Part shown: positions 12,291 through 22,789 of the stretch, in pieces | How the letters are laid out: each line of letters begins with the position of its first letter | Position numbering within the stretch: position 1 is the stretch's first letter | Origin: Nymphaea colorata | Lineage: Eukaryota; Streptophyta; Magnoliopsida; Nymphaeales; Nymphaeaceae | Length of the DNA: 64,000 nt | Assembly (NCBI RefSeq): GCF_008831285.2 | Contig: NC_045143.1 | Coordinates: 23,874,302 to 23,938,301 of the forward strand | Reading direction: 5' to 3' | Position numbers and translations under genes: made by a program | Notes under the pieces: generated by a model | The model's database searches: none | What the model saw: the letters and a program-made list of their open reading frames with translations, nothing else | Told to the model about the DNA's origin: nothing

Positions 12291-12479
12291 AGAGAGAGAG
12301 AGAGCCGATAAAATGGGAATGTATATCAAAATTTGGGACAAGAAGTCCCCTAGATACAAAAATTGGGTACAAGAAGTCCCCTAGCTACAGTAACAAACCA
12401 CAAGACAGAAGCAAAAGAGGAAATATATAATACAACGTACAGAAAAAACAAAATAAGAGGGGTGGAAAGATAGAACGGC

Positions 12480-15400
12480 AACATCACCCAACCGCAGAAA
12501 GAGGACGACGCCGCAGCTGAATGGCAAAATGAACATCTCCTTGCACAAGACGAGCTACAGACTCCAACAAAGAGAAGGTGCCCCTGAAGACCCTGTTGTT
12601 GCGCTCCTCCCAAATGCGCCACCAAGCTGAAATGAGCCACAACCTCCAAACACGACCCCAGAAAACAGCCAAGTTGGGGGAAGGACAGAAGAGAAAAAGA
12701 AAATGAATGGAAGGTGAGTCTATAAGGCTACTAACAAGGGAAGGCCTAACAGAGACAATGATACTAAAGAAGAAAGGACAAGAAGTAAAAAAGTGGACCC
12801 GAAACTCAGCCGCGATGAGACAGAGGGGACACTGGTTAGCTAAACTGATGCCAAGGCACTATAAGTGGTCAAAAGTGTTGATGTGACCAGCAAGAAGAAG
12901 CCAAGCAAAAGCAATGGCACGAGGAGAGGAGCCAGGAGACCAAAGGGATCAGGGTGGGAGCGATGCCACAGAAGAACCAAAAGAAGCCAGGTAGCAAGAA
13001 GAAAAAGTAAAACTCCAGGAAGGTGAAAGAGACCAGGAAGGGGGTGCAAACGATGGGAGGTCAGCAAGGCAGAGGAAAAGAGGAATGGCGGAAAGCAGGT
13101 CACACCAAAAGTGAAAGGGAGATATATGAGATATGGAACCACTCCAAACACTAGGGGAAGGCAGGTCAAATTTGGAGCAAATGAATAGGGTGATGGGAGA
13201 GTGCTCAGTTGCCAGATGCCACCACCAAAAACACAAAGAAGACTCACAAGCCCGACTAAGGTTGATAACTCCAGTACCCCCAAGAAGACGCATAAAGACA
13301 ACCATATCCCAGCGTGCAAGGTGATTTGAAGGCCGATCACCATCCCAGATGAAATTACGAATGATTCTGTCAAACCTATTCAGAACAACTACAGGGGGTC
13401 GAAAGACCGTCTGAGCATGGAGGGGGGACAGACGCGAGGCAGTGTTTAGCAAGAGTAATACGACCTGGGAGAGAAAACAGTTTTCCTTGCCAACACTGAA
13501 GGCGATTAGCAAGTTTCTGCTCCACTCCATCCCAAAAGGAGGGTGCATGAGGCGACAACGTAATCTGAAGACCTAAATATTCCATAGGCAGGTCAGCAGT
13601 CTTACACCCAAAGCAAGCTTCCGCAAGAAGTACTGTAGCCGGATCCATGTGAATGAGAGAAATGTGACACTTAGAAGAATTAATAGAAAGACCCGAGATG
13701 AGCTCAAAAACCCAAATGATGAGCCAAGTTCTCACAATTTGTTGGCAAGAAGCAGTGCCAAACAAGAGAAAGTTGTCAGCATACTGAAGGGTGGAGAATG
13801 TCTGTAAGTGAGGGAGTGAATGTGGTGTGAGGAAGCCAATGACCGCAGCGTGATGGAATAAAGCAGAAAAGTACTCGGCAACCAAGTTGAAAAGCAAAGA
13901 CGATAACAGACAACCTTGACGAAGGCCACGACCGAGACAAAAGAAATCACCATACAACCCATTGAAGGAGACCGCAAGCTAGGCTCCAGTGACAAGCGAA
14001 ATGATTCACTGTCTATACGATAGACCAAATGCAAGGCGGGTAAGGAGGTCAGAAAGGAACTCCCAACTAACCGAATCAAAAGCCTTAGAGATGTCCAACT
14101 TAAGGATGAAGGAAGGAAGACGCAGACAGTATAGGGAGTGAACAACCTCATTGGCGATGAAAGCAACCTGAAAAGGGTTAATAATGGAAGACAAAACAGG
14201 CGCAAGCAGTAAGGAAAGCAACTTAGCAATAATCTTATAAGGTGTGCCTAAGATGGAGATCAGGGGAAAGTGGGTGACGTCCGTAGGGTTAGGACGCTTA
14301 GGTACCAAGACGCAGGTGGCTCGATTAAATTCTTTAAGAAAGACGGAGTTGGAGGCAAACTCATCACAAAACGTAAACACATCAGCGCTACAAGCCTCCC
14401 AAAAGGTGCAAAAAAATTCAATAGGAAAACCATCAATGTCGGGTGCTTTACCAGTGCCAAGGGCCCAGATAGCGCTTTTGATCTCTTGGTGTAGAAAGGG
14501 CCGCTCAAGAGAGATCGCACACGAGACGGAAAGGGACAAGAGGTAAAAGTCCGGCAATGGGGCACAGAAGCGAAGAGGCTTAGAGTAGAACTCTCGAAAA
14601 TGAGCAGTCAAAGCTGGGAGAATGTCATCACCAAGAAAAACCATATGCCTGATAATCATGGACTGGAGCAACGTCTGGCGGCGCCTTTGAGAGGCAGCGA
14701 AGTGGAAGAATCTAGAATTCTGGTCTCCATTCGAAAGCCAACCCAACCTAGACCGCTGTTGCCAATGAATAGACTCTCTAACCCGCCACTCCTGAGCAAG
14801 ATACTGGAGACAAAGAAGACGAGAAGACTAATCTGCAGAAATATTGTCAGAGAACTGAATGGACATGATCTCCTCATCCTAAACAATCACTTCAGAAAAT
14901 TTGCCACTCTAAAAAATGCGTTTCCAGACAAAAACCTCCTTCCTGATGGAGTGTAACTTTCACGAGAGCCTAAAAGCAGCCTACCTGCCATTGATGATGC
15001 AAGCCCACCCTTTAGGGACAGCAGCCACAAAGGACTCATCACGGAGCCACCAAAGCTCAAAACGGAGTACCAGCCCTACCCCGAAGAAGGGAAAGAAACA
15101 AAGCATGATCAGACAAGTGTCTCGGTCCTAGAACCAAGAAGGACAAAGGAAAAGCAGAGAACAGCTCAGGCGAGAGGAAGACACGGTTCAACCTACGAAA
15201 AATGAGAGGATTCCTATTGTTGGACCAAGTAAATTCACCATTATTCAGAGGCACGTCAAAAATACCAAACTCTTCAACGAACGAGTGAAAAACAGACATG
15301 GAAGGACCATAAGTGATAGGGGAGAAAGAATCAGCAGGGCTAAGCAAACAATTGAAGTCTCCTGCCAAAAGCCAAGGCAAAGGAGCAAGCTAACGAGCAT

Positions 15401-15749
15401 GATGTAGCTCAGCCCACACGCAAGGGTTATAGATCACAGTAACTAAGACCGCGCCATTGGGCCAAAGACCATTGAGAGAGACTGAGATAGAGTACCTACC
15501 AACATGCACAACCACTCCTGTAAGAGGTGGAGACCAAGCCAGCAGGATGTCGCCAGCGGCCCCATTAGCAGGCAGGAACCCAAAGGACGGTTGACACAAC
15601 AACGTATGAACACAAGCATGAGAGATCACCGACAACTTAGTCTCAACTATGATAAGCATAGAAGGTCCATGTTGACGGACCCAAGAAGAAAGATATCTAC
15701 ACCGATAACAGGCACTCAGGCCCTGCACATTCCAGCACGCAACCCTCAT
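12480..15749 (-). pseudogene. LINE ORF2: endonuclease and reverse transcriptase
   Basis: The start at 15749 opens MRVACWNVQGLS, the usual beginning of the apurinic-type endonuclease. WLLAGDFNCLLSP follows at about 15370 and LSDHALFLSL at about 15090. Reverse transcriptase blocks are GKAPDIDGFPIEFF (about 14430), LISILGTPYKIIAKLL (about 14240), LKLDISKAFDSVSWEFL (about 14090), GRGLRQGCLLSSLLFNLV (about 13935) and LQYADNFLLFG (about 13780), where the catalytic YADD has become YADN. IRNFIWDGDRPSNHLARW (about 13350) and WWRIWEERNNRVFRG (about 12610) are typical of the region after the polymerase in plant LINEs. Stops and frameshifts occur between blocks. Confidence 0.85.
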
Positions 15750-15756
15750 GGGGAAA

Positions 15757-17600
15757 TCACGTGAAGCGACATATGCCTGGTTGTCCTAGCCACACCGGGG
15801 GGGGGGGGGGGAGGATGGAGGGTGCGGAAGCCCCAATCTTGTGCAATTCCCTCCACAACCTAGCAAGGTTGGGATGGGAGACCGGCGCAACAACGACAAC
15901 AAAAGAAGAATGTAGGATATCAAGTTGTTCCTGCGGGAGAGAGACCTTAAGAGCGGGAAGCACATCCGGAAGGGAGATGCCTAGCTCAACATCTAACAAG
16001 GGGAAGACAGGTGGCAACCTTTCGGGCAAGAGGGGACTAACAGCAGGTCCAGTGGTGGGACCAGGCAACTGAGCAGGAGAGAGAGGCGAGGATGGGGGGA
16101 TAGTAGTGGACAAAGAGTCAGGACTCTGGGCGAGGGAAGAAGTGTCAACATAAGGGAAGTGGGGGAGGGCAGGGCTAACATAGGGGAGGGGTATGCAGGC
16201 GGGGTTGCGAGGACAGCCGCGACTGAGTCCAGAGAGCAGTACGTGCAGGGAAGACAAGGCGGTGGTAAAGCTACAGCCAAAGGAAATAGAAGGAAGTCTA
16301 AGCAGGTGAGCGAATGGGGGGGTCTTGGGAGGTAGAGGGGGGCCGGTAGCTAGGGTAAAGAGCAAGGAACATGCAACAGAGTGGGATGGGCTGGCCGGGG
16401 GTGAGGAAACACTAAAGGTCAAGGCAACAGAGGTCGCAGTAAAAAAAGAGCGAATAACAACAGCAACCTCAGGGGAACGACCCCCTACAAACGGGCAGGC
16501 AGCCGGCTATGACGGTGCATAGGACCAGACGTGGCCAAGATCAGCCTGAGTAGCGAGCAGCGCGGTGTCGGGGCAACCAGAGGTGGACGCGCGTGAACCT
16601 CCAACACGTAAAGAAGAGAAAGGAAGGGGGGAGCAAGGTACCTCAGGGGAGCGCGGCAGAGAGTAGGCAGGACTCTACGGAGAAGGCGAGGCTGGCTCCG
16701 GTGGTGAAGGAAGCAAGGGCGGGAGCAGTGACAGTGGGAGCACGACAAGCGAAGAACCCTGGTGCAACAGATCACCTGCGGGACCTCTACCGAGAAAGGC
16801 AGACCTCGTGTGCCAGGAAAAGCAGGCCAGGGCCAAGGAAGTCTGATAGAGCAAAAAAAAAATAGAGCTAGCATCTAAAGAAGGCGACAGAGGAGCAGCT
16901 GGCACAGGAATCTGGACCCAGAAGGAGGAAGCAACCGCTGCAAAGCCATGCCGCTGACCAAAAAGATGCGGATTATTCCGACAAGCAGGAAAGCGACAGC
17001 AAGAACACGTAACGGCCCGACGACCGTTCAAGGAAGCACACCTCTGACACCACCACTGGCCCCATCTGACGCGGATAGAAGCGACAGACCAAAGAAGGTG
17101 ACGAAGCTTGAAAGCACGACGGGAAGAGGGAACACACCAAGGCGAGGGGGTCGGCCTATCAATGAAGACCACCTTGGGCTGCCTCGGCCGCAAAGAACAA
17201 TCACCCATTTGCAAGAGGAGAAACCGACAACGCGCAGGAGGGAGGAATGCCTGGAGGAGGCCGCGAGCATCTTACAGCTGAAGCGAGCCAGTGAAAACAC
17301 AACTGAAGATAGTAGACTGCCAACTGAATGACAATGCCAAAGCCTGATGGGCCCCCTCAGGCGAGCAAAGAAAACTGATTGTAGCACGACAAAACAAGCA
17401 ATTAAGGGGGAGAGGGTTACTCGGCTTGATACCACAGAGACTGGTACCACCAACCCAAGCCCCCTATGGCGGACGCAAAGGTGGAGGAGGAGGGACGGTG
17501 GCCATGACACCACCCCTATGCAAGAACAAAGTGGTCGGTCCGAAACAGTGAAGCCAATCACACGTGTGTGTCCACCCACTACCAAGGCAGCTGCATTTGG
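15757..17600 (-). pseudogene. LINE ORF1-like region, poorly resolved
   Basis: Upstream of ORF2 the minus strand has long proline- and serine-rich frames and, near 16960-17070, a cysteine cluster (WCQRCASLNGRRAVTCSCC) reminiscent of the zinc knuckles of plant LINE ORF1. No single frame runs through. Position and composition support ORF1; the exact protein cannot be given. Long plus-strand frames here are shadows of the GC-rich sequence. A run of G lies at about 15798-15811. Confidence 0.5.
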
Positions 17601-17739
17601 GCCCGCTCAAAGCCTAAGCTGAGCACGGCCCCGCAGGCTGATGAGGCACAACTTAGCGCAACGTGAGAGCAAGGCACCAAAAGAGGACGAGTCAGCTAAC
17701 AAAATGCTGTAAAAGATAATTCATCGAACAATTGCCGTG

Positions 17740-18094
17740 CAGCTCCAAAGAGGTGAGGAGACGGGAGGTGAGACGCGGAGGGGGGGGGGTGTGTGGAGGT
17801 GGGAGGTGAGTGGACGGGCGGCAGGTGAGCAGATAGGGGGGAGGCGGGCAGAAGGGAGGGGAGCGGACAAGCGGCGAGCGAGACGGGTGGCACGCGAGCA
17901 GACGAGAGGAGAGGAGACGAGAGGTGAGGAGCCGGGCAGGTGGGAGAGACGGGCGAGCATGTGAGGAGACGGGCATGTGGGAGCGACAGCCGGGCAGTTG
18001 GGTGGGAGACGGCCGAGCAGGTGAGCGGGAGAGACGGCTGGAGGAGACGAAGGGAGAAAGGCACCAGCGGCTAACACCAACAGGCCAAAGACCC

Positions 18095-18153
<59 letters not shown>

Positions 18154-18178
18154 CGAGAGAGAGAGAGAGAGAGAGAGA
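17740..18178. repeat. Purine-rich low-complexity stretch and (GA)n microsatellite
   Basis: From about 17740 the plus strand is G/A-rich with recurring GAGACG and GGGCGAGC words, passing into (GA)n from about 18097 to 18178. The serine/leucine-rich frames read from it are artefacts. The stretch may be the promoter or 5' UTR of the LINE, or expanded simple sequence. Confidence 0.7.
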
Positions 18179-18279
18179 ACCAAGACTCCATGACTTATTG
18201 ACATCTTATTTGTCAAATGAACAGCCAATCAAAGCCATCTGATCTTTAGATCGGACAACCCTCTTGTTGTCCATTTATT
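18173..18279 (+). repeat. 107-bp dispersed repeat, right copy flanking the LINE
   Basis: It is about 97% identical by eye to 12122-12228 and again directly follows a GA tract. A TAT/ATT simple repeat follows at 18280-18309. Confidence 0.8.
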
Positions 18280-18309
18280 ATTATTAATATTATTATTATT
18301 ATTATTATT

Positions 18310-18483
18310 CCATGTTCTCTCTTCTACATCCTCCCTCTCTTCCTCCTCCCTCCCTTCCACAACCCCCTCCCTTCTCACCTTCAACAGTCCTCGGCACAAT
18401 TTTGGATGCTGGCTGGCCCACTGGCATCTGGGAATGGCGCTAGTGGCCTCTCCCCTTTCTCAACTTCCTTATTTTTTCTAAGA
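18310..18483. other. CT-rich unassigned spacer
   Basis: The first half is CT-rich (CCTCCC words). No coding feature is seen. It partly mirrors, in inverted orientation, the GA-rich flank at 25300-25360 on the other side of the Copia element. Confidence 0.4.
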
Positions 18484-18612
18484 GAAGATGGGTGGAAACT
18501 CCACCCATCACCTCACTGGCGGACCAGCTAGGACTCGGCAGAGCCCCGACGAGCCTGCCAGCGAGGCACTGCGCGGCGGTGACCAAGATGGGAGGAGTTT
18601 CCACCCATCTTC
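18484..18612. repeat. 129-bp foldback with 26-bp inverted ends
   Basis: GAAGATGGGTGGAAACTCC at 18484-18502 is perfectly inverted at 18594-18612. The match extends inward to 26 bp with one mismatch. Each arm also contains a small palindrome (GGGTGGA...CCACCC in the left arm). The loop is GC-rich. It could be a small MITE or a hairpin left by rearrangement; no clear target duplication is seen. Confidence 0.7.
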
Positions 18613-18665
18613 CCCAAAAAGAGGGAAAAAACAAGGAGAGTTGAGGAATGAAATGAGGCAGCTCA

Positions 18666-19122
18666 TGGGAGATTTCCCTCATGCATACACAAAACGAATA
18701 TGCCCTAAACAGGATCATGCTCATACTAAATCATTGAATCAAAACCTTAACTATAGCAGAAGCGTACCTGAATCCATTTGAACAACACGGACGGTAGATT
18801 GCAGTAGGATCTTTTAGGGTCTGTGCGACGCACGGACAGTCTCTCTCAGATGGGGAAGAGACAACCCTAGAAACAATGTTTCAAGCAACCGTTGCCCGAC
18901 CTCAGGGACCACTACCCCTTTATATTAAGAGCAATTATGAATTCAACTCATCAAAGAGTCTGTAATTGCGTACAAGTATCTATACATTATAAAATACCAC
19001 ATACCATATAAAATGACGTAATATCCCAAAACACAATCACTTAAGTAGATATTTACATTAAGACAGTCATAATGTCTGAAAGTCCTTATTAACATATACT
19101 GGTCCACCAAATGATCCTTACA
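18666..19122 (-). repeat. 3' LTR of the minus-strand Copia
   Basis: On the plus strand it runs from TGGGAGATTT to TCCTTACA. On the minus strand the polypurine-like AAGTGAAAGAT directly precedes it. Confidence 0.88.
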
Positions 19123-19517
19123 ATCTTTCACTTGGGCCAAATATGTCTTTATACATTCAGACATTACATAAAACCTTAGGAGCTCATAACTGCTATCTTA
19201 TTAAACATCATTTTCACCAATCTCGTCCATGATCACATCAATACAGAACCAAAGCGACTTTCGCTATATTAACATTAGCTAAACCTTTAATGGTCACAAA
19301 TGTTAACACAATCAATGACATAAATCTGATATGGATGTATAACATGAGAATTACATGTAATGTGATTACAACATGTCTATTCTCAACTGGTCCAATTTTA
19401 AAACTTTAGGGAGATCAAAAACATAAACACAGAATGGAACCGATGAACTTTAAACTATATTCTGCAGAAAACTGAATATGTGTATATACATAAGAGCAAA
19501 CAAAATACAAACTCCCA

Positions 19518-20866
19518 CTAAACCAGCACATTATCCAAAGGTAAAACCCCCATACGAACAACATATTCGTGAAAGACCTTAGGAGTTAAACCTTTAGTAA
19601 GCGGATCTGCAATCATAGAGTTTGTCTCAATATGCTCTAAAGATACCTGACCATTCTGTATATTCTCTTTAACAGCCAAAAACTTAATGTCGATGTGCTT
19701 CGACTTTGACAAAGTGCAGCTGTTATTAGAGTACATGACTGCTGAATTATTGTCACATAATAACCTTAGTGGTCTCTCTACACCATTCATAATGCGTAGT
19801 CCCGTAACCAAATTCCACAACCACAAACCATGATTGGATGCCTCGTAACATGTTATACTACTGTCTTGGCATCTAGGAATCTGAATACCCAATGATCTCC
19901 AACTGGTCTGACTTCTTGTATGTGAGCATAAAATCTTTTGTTCTTTGTAAGTACCTCAATACCCTTTTGGCTGCTTTCCAATGATCTATACCAGGATTGC
20001 TTAAGTATCTGCCTAACATTCCAACGATAAATGCAATATCTGGACGAGTACAAACTTGAGCATATAAAAGGCTTCCCACAACAGATGAATAGAGAATCCT
20101 TTCCATTTCTTTAGATTCGAATTTACTTTTAGGGCACTGTTTGTGACTAAACTTTTTTCCTCTAGCAACTAGAGTATCTCTTGGTTTGCAATCTTTCATG
20201 TCATATCGTTGAAGCACCTTATCAATGTAGGTCTTTTTGTGATAATCCAAGAATACCCCGAAAACGATCTTGAAATATCTGGATCTCCACTACAAAAGAT
20301 GCATCACCAGCATCACCAAGATCCTTCATGTCAAACTTTGTTGACAAAAATTTCTTAGTTTCATGCAATATACCCACATCATTACTTGCCAGCAATATAT
20401 ATTCAACATACAAAACCAGAAAGATAAATTTACCTCCACTAAACTTTTGGTATACACATTCATCAACCATACTAGTCTCAAAACCAAATAAAACTATAAC
20501 TTGATGAAATTTCTAATACTACTAGCGGGAAGCTTGCTTTAGCCCATAGATGGATTTCTTGAGTTTGCAGACCATTTTCTTTGCATCCCTTGAAACAAAG
20601 TTTTCTGGTTGCACTATATATATCGTTTTATCAATGTCTCTATTTACAATCGTTGTATTTACATCTATCTGATGCAGCTCTAAGTCAAAATGAACCACAA
20701 GTGCAATTATGGTCCTGAAAGAGTCTTTCGACGAAACTGGAGAGAAAGTCTTTGTATAATCAATGCATTTCTTTTGAGTAAAGCCCTTTGCGACAAGACA
20801 TGCTTTATACATTTCGATGTTTCCTAATTGAATCCATCTTGGTTTTAAAAATCCATTTACAACCAA
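19518..20866 (-). pseudogene. Copia reverse transcriptase and RNase H remnant
   Basis: Minus-strand frames read VAKGFTQKKCIDYTKTFSPV (about 20780), LELHQIDVNTTIVNRDI (about 20660) and KKSIYGLKQASR (about 20525). The catalytic box appears as VLYVEYILLA (about 20400), so YVDD has become YVEY. RNase H follows with YAQVCTRPDIAFIVGML (about 20040), DNNSAVMYSNN (about 19735) and HIETNSMIADPLTKGL (about 19610). Frames are interrupted. Confidence 0.85.
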
Positions 20867-20900
20867 TGGGTTTCACACCTTCAGGCATGGGAACAACGTC

Positions 20901-21380
20901 CTATACATCATTATCCATCATGAACTTTGTTTCCTCATTCATGGCATCTGTCCATTTATGAGATTTAAAACTCTTTATCGCTTGCTGGAAGTTAATATAA
21001 TCATCTTTCATTAAGCCCATATCAACATAATGTTCTTGGAAAGAGACAAAATCATTTGAAATTGTACTTTTCCTCTCTCTAGTGGATCTCCTCAGTGGCA
21101 CCTCTACTTGATTTTCTTGAGGTTGTTAAGTTTGTTCTTCAGTGGTTTGAATAGGGGGATCGTCATCATTGCCTTCTTCTGAATATGTTGATGGAACAAT
21201 GGCAGGAATAAAGACCTGACTATTGCTTTCAACATCTGTATGAGTAGACTCACGTTTCTCTTCAAAGACAATGCTTCTAACCTGATCACCTCCCCCAAAC
21301 TCAATATCCTCAAAGAAATGAGCATTTCTCGTTTTAAACAAAGACTTACTGGTTGGATTATAAGACTTATAACCCGTTAA
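20901..21380 (-). pseudogene. Copia linker between integrase C-terminus and reverse transcriptase
   Basis: SLFKTRNAHFFEDIEFG (about 21310) is the typical end of the Copia integrase region and RRSTRERK (about 21085) the usual motif before reverse transcriptase. The catalytic integrase core that should precede them is absent: the pre-integrase block at about 21420 joins almost directly to this segment. Confidence 0.75.
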
Positions 21381-21398
21381 TGTTTGTTCGGTTTTCCT

Positions 21399-21960
21399 TT
21401 ATACTTTTAATGTAAATGTTAAAGTCTGCAAAATCAAGGGATTCAAGAATTCCATTCGACATAAGCCTTTTGATCCTCTTTCAGAGATATGTCTTAAGCG
21501 TCTATGCCACAACATAGCAGAATTCTCATCGGCTAATTTTCTTTTAGTACCACTAGATGTAACATGCATGGTTTCATGATATGAAGTAACCGCATCAAGC
21601 AAATAAAGGTTATCACTACCTGACAAAGAACCAGTGACAATCAAATTTGAGTGCAGAAACAACTTAAATTTACTATCTCCAAATGAATAATAATAACCAA
21701 ATTTGTCCAATAAGGAAATAGAAACCAAATTCCGTCCAAAAGACGATACTACATAAGTTTCTGTCAAATTTAAATAACAACCAGTCTTTAATAACCGAAA
21801 ATCTGCTATGACTTCAACCTTCACCTTCTTGCCATCGCCCACATAGATGAATCTTTCAGCATCATTTGGCGTTCAACAATTTAGGCAGCCCTGCATAGAA
21901 ACACTTATGTGAGTAGTAGCACCCGAATCTACCCATCAATTGTGTCTTGGTACTGAAGTT
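21399..21960 (-). pseudogene. Copia protease and pre-integrase remnant
   Basis: A protease active site WVDSGATTHIS reads at about 21930, preceded by a stop. The frame from 21842 ends in the pre-integrase motif MLWHRRLRHISERGSKGL near 21480. Roughly 200 codons of integrase core expected after this point are missing. Confidence 0.8.
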
Positions 21961-22771
21961 AAATTAACCTCAGAACAGAACAGACCAAAGCGAGAAGTGT
22001 ACAGTCCTTCTTCATATGACCTTCATCCTTACAAAAGAAGCAGATTGATTTGCCTTCCTTATGCATATTTTGTTTCTTAATGGATGTCTGGTCAACTGCA
22101 ATTTCCTTAATAGCCTTTCTTTTCTTACTTTTAGGCATAGTAGCTAAGTGAGCACTTTCTATCTTATCATGCTTCAATCTTTCATCTTCTTCCACACAGT
22201 GTGAAATGAGTTCATTAAGAGTCTATTTCTCCTTTTGATAGTTATAACTGACTTTAAATTGTCCATACTGTGGTAGAAGAGAAAGAAGAACCATATGCAA
22301 TATAAAGTCTTCAGGTAACTTCAGACCTAGTGCCTGTAATTTTGAAGCAAGATGAGACATTTCCATAATGTGCCCCCGTATGTTCCCCTTGCCTTTATAT
22401 TTCAGCGTCACAAGTTTACTCAAAAGAGTACTTGTTTCAGCCTTTTCATTTTTAGCAAAACGCTTTTCAATGTCTTCGAGGAGCGCCTTGGCATTAGCCT
22501 TTTTAGTAACTTAGTCCTTAAAATTTTTTTGGGATTGATTTGTTCATGATCATTGGACACATGTGGTTTGAGAGTTCCCACCATTCAAAGTTCTACTTAT
22601 CCTCATGGAATTTTCATCTCTTAACTGAGGTGGGCACGACTCCCTAAATGCAAGGTCTAGATCCATACAACCCAGAACAATCATGACAGTTTCTTTCCAG
22701 TCCTTAAAATTCAAACCATTTAACTCAGGAATAGTACTCAAATTTATAGATATCATGGAAGCAGAACTCAC
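21961..22771 (-). pseudogene. Copia gag remnant
   Basis: The start at 22771 opens MSSASMISINLSTIPELNGL followed by NFKDWKETVMIVLGCMDLD, a typical Copia gag N-terminus. GHIMEMSHLASKLQALG reads at about 22370 and a CX2CX4HX4C zinc knuckle, CFFCKDEGHMKKDC, at about 22040. The frame is broken between these parts. Confidence 0.8.
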
Positions 22772-22789
22772 TGTACAAAGAACAAAAAT

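Larger units (their letters stand above)
12305..18097 (-). mobile_element. L1-type LINE (non-LTR retrotransposon), minus strand, decayed
   Basis: This GC-rich block is much richer in G+C than its surroundings. It reads on the minus strand as ORF1-like sequence (about 15.76-17.6 kb) and ORF2 (about 12.48-15.75 kb) with endonuclease, reverse transcriptase and a C-terminal region in the normal order. The 3' end contains a 31-bp tandem duplication (about 12329-12391) and abuts a TA tract. Nearly identical 107-bp repeats lie on both sides. Frames are broken in several places but the domains are easily read, so decay is moderate. The 5' boundary is blurred by the GA tract at 18097-18178. Confidence 0.85.

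Noticed and set aside
14244-17622. Many plus-strand open frames
   Set aside because: They are antisense shadows of the GC-rich LINE.
17692-18228. Serine/leucine- and proline-rich proteins in overlapping minus-strand frames
   Set aside because: They are translations of a GA microsatellite and purine-rich DNA, with no conserved motif.
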